Positions 7,845 through 14,888 of a stretch of DNA of 50,809 bases are shown in pieces. This DNA comes from Janthinobacterium violaceinigrum. GTDB taxonomy: Bacteria; Pseudomonadota; Gammaproteobacteria; Burkholderiales; Burkholderiaceae_D. A program made the position numbers and the translations under genes. The DNA lies in NCBI RefSeq assembly GCF_009208555.1, contig NZ_WFLI01000041.1, positions 1-50,809 of the forward strand, written 5' to 3'. Each line of letters starts with the position of its first letter. Position 1 is the stretch's first letter. The notes below the pieces were generated by a model. The model saw only the letters and a program-made list of their open reading frames with translations, was not told where the DNA came from and searched no databases.

Positions 7845-8111
7845 ATGGCAAATACCGCACAAGCGCGCAAACGCGCTCGTCAAGCAGTTAAGCAAAACGC
7901 ACAAAATTCGTCCCAACGTTCGACCTTGCGCACGGCTATCAAAGCTGCTCGCAAAGCGATCCAGGGCGGCGACAAGGCAGCTGCTGCTGCAATCTTCCAA
8001 GCATCCGTGTCGACCATCGACCGTATCGCTGACAAGAAGATCATCCACAAAAACAAGGCAGCTCGCCATAAGAGCCGTCTGGCAGCTGCTTTGAAAGCAC
8101 TGTCCGCTTAA
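7845..8111 (+). CDS. rpsT: 30S ribosomal protein S20
   Basis: An 88-residue basic protein that binds 16S rRNA early in 30S assembly. MANTAQARKRARQAVKQN is the conserved S20 start, followed by SQRSTLRTAIKAARKAI and the C-terminal HKNKAARHKSRLAAALKAL. ATG 7845 is chosen because it gives the family N-terminus and follows an AGGAA ribosome site; an upstream in-frame ATG at 7809 would add 12 unrelated residues. It is monocistronic, with its own promoter and terminator. E. coli S20 is known to control its own translation, and the long structured leader here would allow this. Confidence 0.98.
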   Translation: MANTAQARKRARQAVKQNAQNSSQRSTLRTAIKAARKAIQGGDKAAAAAIFQASVSTIDRIADKKIIHKNKAARHKSRLAAALKALSA

Positions 8112-8179
8112 TATTCGCCAGCAGGCAAGCCGCCAAGGCGGCCTTGCCTGTGCCAGTACGCTGGCACTGGTTGAAAAGC

Positions 8180-8212
8180 AAAAACCCGCAGATTCATTCT
8201 GGCGGGTTTTTT
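8180..8212 (+). terminator. Terminator downstream of rpsT
   Basis: AAAACCCGC paired with GCGGGTTTT around a 12-base loop, ending in T residues. A second, GC-rich hairpin without a T run (8122-8150) lies between it and the stop codon and may protect the 3' end. Confidence 0.8.
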
Positions 8213-8285
8213 CGCGTTCATGCGCGGTTTTTATCTTGTCTCCGGCAGCGCTTGCCGGCAGCCGCCGGCTGCCGGCCGCCACCGG

Positions 8286-8738
8286 CTAGCGCAGCGCGGG
8301 CAAGTTGCCGATGCTCATGCCTGGCTTGATGTTTTTCTGTTTGAACCAGCCCAGGTGCATTTCCAGTGCATAGCGCACGGGCACGGTCCTGGTGGAGCAA
8401 TGGCTGTCGAGGGTATGCGGCTGCATGTCTTCGATGTTGACGATCTTGCCGCTGGCATCGATAAAGGCCACCGACAGGGGCAGCGGCGTGTTTTTCATCC
8501 ACATGCATTGCGTGGATGGGTTGCCAAAGACAAACAGCATGCCCGCATTTGCCGGCATCTTTTCACGGTACATCAAGCCCAGTTCGCGCTGCTCTTCCGT
8601 GGCAGCCACTTCCGCCTGGATCAGGTGCATGCCGGCCGATAGTTGCAGGCTCTTGCCTTGCGGCGCTTGTGCTTGGGCAATGCCGGTGCACGCCATCATG
8701 GCGATGGACAGGCTGAGGCGGTGCAGGGAATTTTTCAT
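8286..8738 (-). CDS. DUF192 family exported protein
   Basis: 150 residues with a signal peptide (residues 1-24, ending GIAQAQA) and one DUF192 domain. Family marks are visible: a TEEQRELGLMYREKMPANAGMLF stretch, then MWMKNTPLPLSVAFIDASGKIVNIEDMQP and a closing ALEMHLGWFKQKNIKPG. The family is widespread and structurally known as a small beta barrel, but its function is not established. ATG 8738 is chosen because a signal peptide follows directly. It stands alone on this strand between rpsT and the Ala-rich repeat gene. Confidence 0.9.
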   Translation of the reverse strand: MKNSLHRLSLSIAMMACTGIAQAQAPQGKSLQLSAGMHLIQAEVAATEEQRELGLMYREKMPANAGMLFVFGNPSTQCMWMKNTPLPLSVAFIDASGKIVNIEDMQPHTLDSHCSTRTVPVRYALEMHLGWFKQKNIKPGMSIGNLPALR

Positions 8739-8890
8739 GGGGCGGGACGGTGGCTGCGAAGCGGCGATTAAGCCATGCTGGCGGCTGTCCGGTCAAGCAT
8801 GCTGCCTGGCCGCGCCGAAAGCGTGGGGTTACAGCAACATGACTGCCGCCGTAACCCCGGGAATTACCCTTGATTCCTACCTCTTGCGAC

Positions 8891-9217
8891 TTACTTCACC
8901 GGCTTGCCTGCTTCGGCGGCCGGCTTGTTCGTTTTGCGCGCCTGGGGAACCAGGCGTTGCGGCGCATCGGTTGCGGCCGAGGCCTTGGTCGACGCGCCCG
9001 AACGTGCCGCATCCGTCGCGGCGGACGCATTGGTGGACGCCGATGCCGGCGGCACCGGCTTGGCGGCGTCGGTGGCGGCCGATGCATGGCTGGCGGCCGA
9101 TGCGGGGGGCGGTTTGACGGCATCGGTGGCTGCGGAAGCATGCACCTGGGCGCCCGACTGGGCCAGTGCGGCGCCAGCAAGCAGGGAAGCGGCCAGGGTC
9201 AGTATTACTTTTGTCAT
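8891..9217 (-). CDS. Small exported Ala-rich protein with four ASAATDA repeats
   Basis: I do not recognise a family. The protein is about 108 residues: a signal peptide (ending GAALA before QSGAQ), then four imperfect units of 15-19 residues, each with the core ASAATDA preceded by H, N or K and followed by a Pro- or Ser-rich spacer. It ends in a basic tail with RKTNKPAAEAGKPVK. It is probably disordered, periplasmic or secreted. Two adjacent ATGs exist at 9220 and 9217; the second is better spaced from AAGGAAAG. Composition alone could mislead, but the signal peptide and ribosome site support a real gene. Confidence 0.65.
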   Translation of the reverse strand: MTKVILTLAASLLAGAALAQSGAQVHASAATDAVKPPPASAASHASAATDAAKPVPPASASTNASAATDAARSGASTKASAATDAPQRLVPQARKTNKPAAEAGKPVK

Positions 9218-9328
9218 CATCTTTCCTTTTCCGTCATGTTAAGGTGGGATGATTTTAATGCATTATCTAAAAATAAATAGTGCTTATTGGCAAAATTTCA
9301 GCAGCGAAGTCGCTATTTCTTGTCCTGC

Positions 9329-9892
9329 TCACGCTTTTCCAATGTTCTCGGTCGGCACTTCGCACCATTCGCCGGGCAGCAATGGGTGGCTGGCCAGCGA
9401 GAACGGGCCGATGGCGCTGCGTACCAGGCGCAGGGTGGGCAGGCCGACGGCCGCCGTCATGCGCCGCACTTGCCGGTTTTTTCCTTCCTTGAGCGTGATC
9501 GCCAGCCAGGACGTGGGCTTGTCGGCGCGCGCGCGGATGGGCGGATTGCGGGGCCACAGCCAGTCCGGCTCGGCGATGCGCACGGCCTTGCACGGCTTGG
9601 TGATGAAGTCGCCCAGGTCCAGCGGCGCCTGCAGGCGCGCCAGGCTGGCCGCATCGGGCACGCCATCGACCTGCACCAGGTAGGTTTTCGCTTCCTTGCG
9701 GTCCGGGTGGCTGATTTCGTGCTGCAGGCGGCCGTCGTCCGTCAGCAGCAGCAAGCCTTCGCTGTCGGCGTCGAGCCGGCCGGCCGGATAGATGCCGGGA
9801 ATGGTCAAATGGTCGGCCAGGGTGGCGCGGCCGTCCTGCGGCGAAAACTGGCACAGGACCTGGAATGGTTTATTGAAGAGGATGAGTGGCAT
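9329..9892 (-). CDS. rluE: rRNA pseudouridine synthase, RluE-like
   Basis: 187 residues, the short RsuA/RluB/E/F class without an S4 domain. The catalytic motif is GRLDADSEGLLLLTDDG near residues 39-55, with Asp as the nucleophile. Other family blocks are FNKPFQVLCQFSP at the start, KTYLVQVDG, and LKEGKNRQVRRMTAAVGLPTLRLVR near 135-160. RluE modifies U2457 of 23S rRNA in E. coli; that substrate is inferred from length and family only. It diverges from icd with a 310-base gap between them. Confidence 0.9.
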   Translation of the reverse strand: MPLILFNKPFQVLCQFSPQDGRATLADHLTIPGIYPAGRLDADSEGLLLLTDDGRLQHEISHPDRKEAKTYLVQVDGVPDAASLARLQAPLDLGDFITKPCKAVRIAEPDWLWPRNPPIRARADKPTSWLAITLKEGKNRQVRRMTAAVGLPTLRLVRSAIGPFSLASHPLLPGEWCEVPTENIGKA

Positions 9893-10202
9893 GCTGGTCG
9901 ATTAATTGATGCAAACGATGGTGGCTGCTGATTGGTGCCGCAAAAGCGTGGCGCCTTGTAAGATACTGGTGCATAATGTGAAATGTTAGTCTTATGTCTT
10001 ATAGAAGACTTGAGGCCCGCGTGCCTGTACGCTTCCCTGGCGCGGCGTGCTGCATGGCGATGCGGATGGCCCGGGGGTTCTTTCCCTGCTAAAGTGCGTT
10101 GTTGCCGCCATGTTCGGACTTGTTTTTGTAAACTCTGCAACCGCAGAGCGCGTCGCCGGCCTGTGTTGCCCGCCGGCGGCGTGTCCCACTTCGGAGATCA
10201 CG
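9893..10202. promoter_or_regulatory. rluE-icd intergenic region with three icd-side hairpins
   Basis: This 310-base gap holds possible stem-loops on the icd side: AGTCTT/AAGACT (9988-10010), CTCTGC-AACC-GCAGAG (10133-10148) and CGCCGGC/GCCGGCG (10154-10178). The last ends about 15 bases before the GGAGA ribosome site. I found no convincing -35/-10 pair, so how much of this is leader RNA is unknown. Open frames running through it look like read-through, not genes. Confidence 0.5.
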
Positions 10203-11456
10203 ATGTATCAACATATCACTGTACCTGCTGACGGCCAAAAAATCACCGTCAACGCCGATTTTTCGCTGAATGTACCAGATAATCCCATCGTTCCCTTCAT
10301 TGAAGGCGATGGCACGGGCATCGATATCAGTCCCGTCATGATCAAGGTGATCGATGCTGCCGTGGCCAAGGCCTACGGCGGCGCGCGCAAGATCAGCTGG
10401 ATGGAAATCTATGCGGGCGAAAAATCGACGAATGTGTACGGTCCCGATGTGTGGCTGCCGGAAGAAACCCTGGCCGTGCTGAAAGACTACGTGGTCTCCA
10501 TCAAGGGCCCGCTGACGACGCCCGTCGGCGGCGGCATCCGCTCGCTGAACGTGGCCCTGCGCCAGCAGCTGGACCTGTACGTCTGCCTGCGCCCCGTGCG
10601 CTACTTCACGGGCGTGCCGTCGCCCGTGAAAGAGCCGGAAAAGACGGATATGGTGATTTTCCGCGAGAACTCGGAAGACATCTACGCCGGCATCGAATAC
10701 CAGCAGGGTTCCGAGGGCGCGAAAAAGCTCATCGATTTCCTCGTCAAGGAAATGGGCGTGTCGAAGATCCGCTTCCCGAACACCTCCGGCATCGGCATCA
10801 AGCCCGTGTCCATCGAAGGCACGGAGCGCCTGGTGCGCAAGGCCATCCAGTACGCGATCGACAATGACAAGCCTTCCGTGACGATCGTGCATAAAGGCAA
10901 CATCATGAAGTACACGGAAGGCGGTTTCCGTGACTGGGCGTATGCGCTGGCGCAAAAGGAATTCGGCGCCGAGCTGATCGATGGCGGTCCGTGGTGCAAG
11001 TTCAAGAATCCGAAGACGGGCCGCGACATCATCGTCAAGGATTCCATCGCTGACGCGTTCCTGCAACAAATCCTGCTGCGTCCGGCCGAATACAGCGTCA
11101 TCGCCACCTTGAATCTGAACGGCGACTATATTTCCGACGCGCTGGCGGCGCAAGTGGGCGGCATCGGCATCGCGCCGGGCGCCAACCTGTCCGATTCCGT
11201 GGCCATGTTCGAAGCGACGCACGGCACGGCACCGAAGTACGCGGGCAAGGATTACGTGAATCCCGGTTCCCTGATCCTGTCGGCGGAAATGATGCTGCGC
11301 CACATGGGCTGGCTGGAGGCGGCCGACCTGGTGATTTCCTCGATGCAGAAGTCGATCGCCTCGAAGCGCGTCACCTATGACTTCGCCCGCCTGATGGAAG
11401 GCGCGACGCAGGTATCGTGCTCCGGTTTCGGCCAGGTGATGATCGAGCACATGTAA
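10203..11456 (+). CDS. icd: NADP-dependent isocitrate dehydrogenase
   Basis: 417 residues, the usual length of the homodimeric bacterial enzyme that turns isocitrate into 2-oxoglutarate and CO2 in the TCA cycle. Visible blocks: IPFIEGDG-type start (VPFIEGDGTGID), the substrate loop GGGIRSLNVALRQQLDLYVC with the regulatory Ser, FRENSEDIYAGIEYQ, VHKGNIMKYTEG, and the cofactor loop ATHGTAPKYAGKDYVNPGS, with Lys-Tyr as in NADP-specific enzymes. ATG 10203 is set by GGAGATCACG just upstream and by the family N-terminus; the frame extends further upstream without homology. It is a single gene with its own terminator. Confidence 0.97.
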   Translation: MYQHITVPADGQKITVNADFSLNVPDNPIVPFIEGDGTGIDISPVMIKVIDAAVAKAYGGARKISWMEIYAGEKSTNVYGPDVWLPEETLAVLKDYVVSIKGPLTTPVGGGIRSLNVALRQQLDLYVCLRPVRYFTGVPSPVKEPEKTDMVIFRENSEDIYAGIEYQQGSEGAKKLIDFLVKEMGVSKIRFPNTSGIGIKPVSIEGTERLVRKAIQYAIDNDKPSVTIVHKGNIMKYTEGGFRDWAYALAQKEFGAELIDGGPWCKFKNPKTGRDIIVKDSIADAFLQQILLRPAEYSVIATLNLNGDYISDALAAQVGGIGIAPGANLSDSVAMFEATHGTAPKYAGKDYVNPGSLILSAEMMLRHMGWLEAADLVISSMQKSIASKRVTYDFARLMEGATQVSCSGFGQVMIEHM

Positions 11457-11495
11457 TACGAGGGGCAGGGTGCCGGGCAGGGCACCCTGCGGACG

Positions 11496-11526
11496 AAAAA
11501 AAACCCCGTTTCGCAACGGGGTTTTT
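11496..11526. terminator. Bidirectional terminator between icd and the cold-shock gene
   Basis: AAAACCCCGTT, loop TCGC, AACGGGGTTTTT. The stem is flanked by A residues on the left and T residues on the right, so it can end both convergent transcripts. It lies 40 bases after icd and 23 bases from the cold-shock gene stop. Confidence 0.92.
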
Positions 11527-11548
11527 CACATCTGAGGGCCGGCGATGC

Positions 11549-11752
11549 TTAGGCTGCTTGGATGTTGGAAGCTTGCTTGCCTTTAGGGCCTTGCGTGACT
11601 TCGAATTGAACTTTTTGACCTTCTTTGAGGGTCTTGAAACCGTTCATGTTGATTGCGGAGAAGTGAGCAAACAAATCTTCGCCGCCGTCATCTGGAGTGA
11701 TGAAGCCAAAACCTTTGGAATCATTGAACCACTTAACTGTACCTGTTGCCAT
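11549..11752 (-). CDS. cspA: Cold-shock protein (CspA family)
   Basis: 67 residues, a single cold-shock OB-fold domain that binds single-stranded RNA and DNA. Both nucleic-acid motifs are present: KGFGFI (RNP1) and DLFAHFS, the RNP2 equivalent. The start MATGTVKWFND is the family N-terminus, so ATG 11752 is preferred over an ATG five codons upstream. A promoter candidate lies about 110 bases upstream, giving a long 5' leader, as is typical of cold-inducible csp genes. Which csp paralogue this is cannot be decided. Confidence 0.95.
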   Translation of the reverse strand: MATGTVKWFNDSKGFGFITPDDGGEDLFAHFSAINMNGFKTLKEGQKVQFEVTQGPKGKQASNIQAA

Positions 11753-11796
11753 AAAAAGAACTTTCAAAATTAAAACAAATCACACGAGCCATAAAA

Positions 11797-11812
11797 GCAA
11801 GAAGCTTCTTGC
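11797..11812 (-). promoter_or_regulatory. Perfect 16-base palindrome in the cspA 5' leader
   Basis: GCAAGAAGCTTCTTGC is perfectly self-complementary. On the cspA strand it is followed by TTTTAT, so the leader RNA could form a short terminator-like hairpin about 45 bases before the start codon. Confidence 0.6.
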
Positions 11813-11871
11813 CCCCTCCTCGACGTCTCACTTCTTATCAAGCTGTACATTACTGCAACAGTCGATACAGC

Positions 11872-11900
11872 ATTGTTGGCGGAATAAATAATGAAGTCAA
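11872..11900 (-). promoter_or_regulatory. Candidate cspA promoter
   Basis: Read on the minus strand: -35 TTGACT (11900-11895), a 17-base spacer and -10 AACAAT (11877-11872). The predicted start near 11865 gives a leader of about 113 bases. Confidence 0.5.
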
Positions 11901-12006
11901 GCGCTTTTCCATCGATATTGCCAAATTCTTCACGACAACCAAAAAAGCAACTCTTGATTTTGACAGCAAGGTCGCCATCTGCGCACTATTAAGAAAACGC
12001 GTAAGA

Positions 12007-12035
12007 TTGAAAACAATTGGAAAGGCGTAGATATT
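12007..12035 (+). promoter_or_regulatory. Candidate clpS-clpA promoter
   Basis: -35 TTGAAA (12007-12012), a 17-base spacer and -10 GATATT (12030-12035), about 40 bases before the clpS ATG. Confidence 0.45.
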
Positions 12036-12073
12036 GCGCATGACAACCACTGTGAAAGCATTAGAATAAGCGT

Positions 12074-12376
12074 ATGGCAACCAAGCACGACACAGAAACC
12101 CTGCTGGAGCGGCAAGTGCTGAAGCCGCCACCGCTCTACCAGGTAGCCTTGCTCAATGACGACTACACCCCGATGGAATTTGTGGTGGCTATCATTCAGG
12201 AGTATTTCAACAAGGACCGTGAAACGGCGACGCAAATCATGCTCAGTGTTCATCGCTACGGCAAAGGAGTGTGCGGCGTGTTCTCTAAAGATATAGCGTG
12301 TACCAAAGTGGAGTTCGTTTTAACGCATGCGCGCAAGGCGGGGCATCCCCTGCAGTGCGTGATGGAGGAAGTATGA
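12074..12376 (+). CDS. clpS: ClpS adaptor of the ClpAP protease
   Basis: 100 residues. ClpS binds N-degron substrates (proteins with Phe, Leu, Trp or Tyr at the N-terminus) and hands them to ClpA. The conserved core is complete: PPLYQVALLNDDYTPMEFVV, with the NDD-TPMEFV motif that lines the N-degron pocket, then MLSVHRYGKGVCGVF and the C-terminal HARKAGHPLQCVMEE. The disordered N-terminal extension that blocks substrate release in ClpA is present. The stop overlaps clpA (ATGA), so the two are translated together. Confidence 0.97.
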   Translation: MATKHDTETLLERQVLKPPPLYQVALLNDDYTPMEFVVAIIQEYFNKDRETATQIMLSVHRYGKGVCGVFSKDIACTKVEFVLTHARKAGHPLQCVMEEV

Positions 12377-14673
12377 TTGCGCAGGAATTAGAAGTAAGTT
12401 TGCACATGGCGTTTGTCGAAGCTCGACAGGCACGGCACGAATTCATCACGGTTGAGCATTTACTGCTGGCACTGCTGGACAATCCCTCCGCTGCCGAGGT
12501 ATTGCGTGCCTGCGCGGTCAATATTGAAGACCTGCGCAAGACCCTCACCAATTTCATCGGCGATAACACGCCGACCGTGCCTGGCACGGGCGAAGTCGAC
12601 ACCCAGCCGACGCTTGGTTTCCAGCGCGTGATCCAGCGCGCCATCATGCATGTCCAGTCTGCCTCGAATGGCAAGAAGGAAGTCACGGGCGCCAATGTGC
12701 TCGTGGCCATCTTCGGCGAAAAGGACTCGCATGCGGTGTACTACCTGCACCAGCAGGGCGTGACGCGCCTGGACGTGGTCAATTTCATCTCGCACGGCGT
12801 GCGCAAGGACCAGTCGACGGAAAGCGCGAAAGCGTCCGAAGGCGTGGAAGAAGCGCCTGTCGACGGCCAGCCGAAGGAAAGCCCGCTCGACCAGTTCACG
12901 CAAAACCTGAACAAGGCCGCTGCCGAAGGCAAGATCGACCCGCTGATCGGCCGCGAGGAAGAAGTCGACCGCGTGATCCAGATCCTGTGCCGCCGCCGCA
13001 AGAACAATCCGCTGCTGGTCGGCGAGGCGGGCGTGGGCAAGACGGCCATCGCCGAAGGCCTCGCTTACCGCATCACGCAGAGCGACGTGCCCGAAATCCT
13101 GCAGAATGCCGTCGTGTATTCGCTGGACATGGGCGCCTTGCTGGCCGGTACCAAATACCGCGGCGACTTCGAACAGCGCCTGAAAGCCGTGCTGAAACAG
13201 CTGAAGGACAATCCGAACGGCATCCTGTTCATCGACGAAATCCACACCATCATCGGTGCGGGTTCGGCCTCGGGCGGCACGCTGGACGCATCGAACCTGT
13301 TGAAACCGGCACTGGCCAATGGCCAGCTGAAGTGCATCGGCGCGACCACGTACACGGAATTCCGCGGCGTGTTCGAGAAAGACCATGCCTTGAGCCGCCG
13401 CTTCCAGAAAGTGGACGTCAACGAGCCGACCGTCGAGCAAACCGTGCAGATCCTGCGCGGCCTCAAGTCGCGCTTCGAAGAGCACCATGGCGTGAAATAC
13501 TCGGCCTCGGCCCTGTCGACGGCGGCCGAACTGGCGGCGCGCTTCATCAACGACCGCCATCTGCCCGACAAGGCGATCGACGTCATCGATGAAGCGGGTG
13601 CAGCGCAGCGCATCCTGCCGAAGTCGAAACAGAAGAAAACCATCGGCAAGGCCGAGATCGAGGACATCATCGCCAAGATCGCGCGCATTCCGCCGCAAAC
13701 GGTCAACCAGGACGACCGCAGCAAGCTGCAGACGATCGACCGCGACTTGCGCAATGTGGTGTTCGGGCAAGATCCCGCCATCGATGCGCTGGCCTCGGCC
13801 ATCAAGATGGCCCGTGCCGGCCTGGGCAAGACGGACAAGCCGATCGGCTCCTTCCTGTTCTCCGGTCCGACCGGCGTGGGCAAGACCGAGGTCGCCAAGC
13901 AACTGGCGTTCATCCTCGGCATCGAGCTGATCCGTTTCGACATGTCGGAATACATGGAACGCCACGCCGTCAGCCGTTTGATCGGCGCGCCACCGGGCTA
14001 CGTCGGTTTCGACCAGGGCGGCCTGCTGACGGAAGCGATCACCAAGAAACCGCATGCGGTGCTGCTGCTCGATGAAATTGAAAAAGCCCATCCGGACATT
14101 TTCAATATCCTGCTGCAAGTGATGGATCACGGTACCTTGACGGATAACAATGGCCGCAAAGCCGATTTCCGCAACGTGATCATCATCATGACCACCAATG
14201 CGGGGGCGGAAAGCTTGCAGAAAGCTTCGATCGGCTTCACGAATTCCAAGCAGGCAGGCGACGAGATGGCCGACATCAAGCGCATGTTTACGCCGGAATT
14301 CCGCAACCGCATCGACGCGACCATCAGCTTCCGCGCGCTGGACCAGGAAATCATCCTGCGCGTGGTCGACAAGTTCCTCATGCAGCTGGAAGAGCAGTTG
14401 CACGAGAAAAAGGTCGAAGCCGTGTTTACCGAGAAGCTGCGTACCTTCCTGGGCAAGAAAGGCTTCGATCCGCTGATGGGCGCGCGGCCGATGGCGCGCC
14501 TGATCCAGGATCTGATCCGCAAGGCCCTGGCCGACGAGCTGCTGTTCGGCCGCCTGGTTACCGGCGGACGGGTCACGGTCGACCTCGACGACAAGGAGCA
14601 GGTCTTGCTGGAATTCCCGGAACCGCCAGACGCGGCGCCCACGGCTGCACCGGAAACGGTGGAAGTGGAGTAA
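12373..14673 (+). CDS. clpA: ClpA, ATPase subunit of the ClpAP protease
   Basis: 766 residues, a Hsp100 unfoldase that feeds proteins to ClpP. The N-domain (about 1-145) is of the Clp_N repeat type that docks ClpS. The first AAA module has Walker A GEAGVGKTA and Walker B LFIDEIHTIIG. The second has GPTGVGKTE and LLLDEIEKAH, with sensor TTNAG. The C-terminal D2-small domain contains KGFDPLMGARPMARLI. ATG 12373 overlaps the clpS stop and gives the family start MIAQELEVSLHMAF; the longer frame start would overlap clpS. clpP is not nearby. Confidence 0.97.
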   Translation: MIAQELEVSLHMAFVEARQARHEFITVEHLLLALLDNPSAAEVLRACAVNIEDLRKTLTNFIGDNTPTVPGTGEVDTQPTLGFQRVIQRAIMHVQSASNGKKEVTGANVLVAIFGEKDSHAVYYLHQQGVTRLDVVNFISHGVRKDQSTESAKASEGVEEAPVDGQPKESPLDQFTQNLNKAAAEGKIDPLIGREEEVDRVIQILCRRRKNNPLLVGEAGVGKTAIAEGLAYRITQSDVPEILQNAVVYSLDMGALLAGTKYRGDFEQRLKAVLKQLKDNPNGILFIDEIHTIIGAGSASGGTLDASNLLKPALANGQLKCIGATTYTEFRGVFEKDHALSRRFQKVDVNEPTVEQTVQILRGLKSRFEEHHGVKYSASALSTAAELAARFINDRHLPDKAIDVIDEAGAAQRILPKSKQKKTIGKAEIEDIIAKIARIPPQTVNQDDRSKLQTIDRDLRNVVFGQDPAIDALASAIKMARAGLGKTDKPIGSFLFSGPTGVGKTEVAKQLAFILGIELIRFDMSEYMERHAVSRLIGAPPGYVGFDQGGLLTEAITKKPHAVLLLDEIEKAHPDIFNILLQVMDHGTLTDNNGRKADFRNVIIIMTTNAGAESLQKASIGFTNSKQAGDEMADIKRMFTPEFRNRIDATISFRALDQEIILRVVDKFLMQLEEQLHEKKVEAVFTEKLRTFLGKKGFDPLMGARPMARLIQDLIRKALADELLFGRLVTGGRVTVDLDDKEQVLLEFPEPPDAAPTAAPETVEVE

Positions 14674-14700
14674 GCGCAGCCTGCGCCACGGACCATCCGA

Positions 14701-14736
14701 AAAACCCGCCCCACGCAAGTGGCGCGGGTTTTTTTA
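14701..14736 (+). terminator. Terminator of clpS-clpA
   Basis: AAAACCCGC and CCAC, loop GCAA, GTGG and GCGGGTTTT, with one C/C mismatch in the stem and a long T run, 28 bases after the clpA stop. Confidence 0.88.
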
Positions 14737-14888
14737 CGTGCCGGCCATGCCGAGGCCTGAAATGTTGTAAAAATGGCTTTGTTTAAAAATAGGTATTGCT
14801 TTCGCACAAGCTATGCAAGAATCATGATCCCGATGTCGGCTGCGCTCCACATCGTTTCGCCTCCCTAGCTCGTTGAAAGACTGCTTAC

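Larger units (their letters stand above)
11753..12073. promoter_or_regulatory. cspA-clpS divergent intergenic region
   Basis: 321 AT-rich bases that hold the cspA leader and promoter (minus strand, 11753-11900) and the clpS promoter (plus strand, 12007-12035). A second plus-strand candidate, TTGACA (11960-11965) with CACTAT 18 bases later, lies in between. Short open frames here have no ribosome site or recognisable content. Confidence 0.6.

Noticed and set aside
8122..8150. GC-rich hairpin after rpsT
   Set aside because: It pairs well but has no T run; the real terminator is the next hairpin at 8180-8212.
12460..14718. A 752-codon minus-strand frame opposite clpA
   Set aside because: Antisense shadow of a highly conserved gene, without ribosome site or motif.
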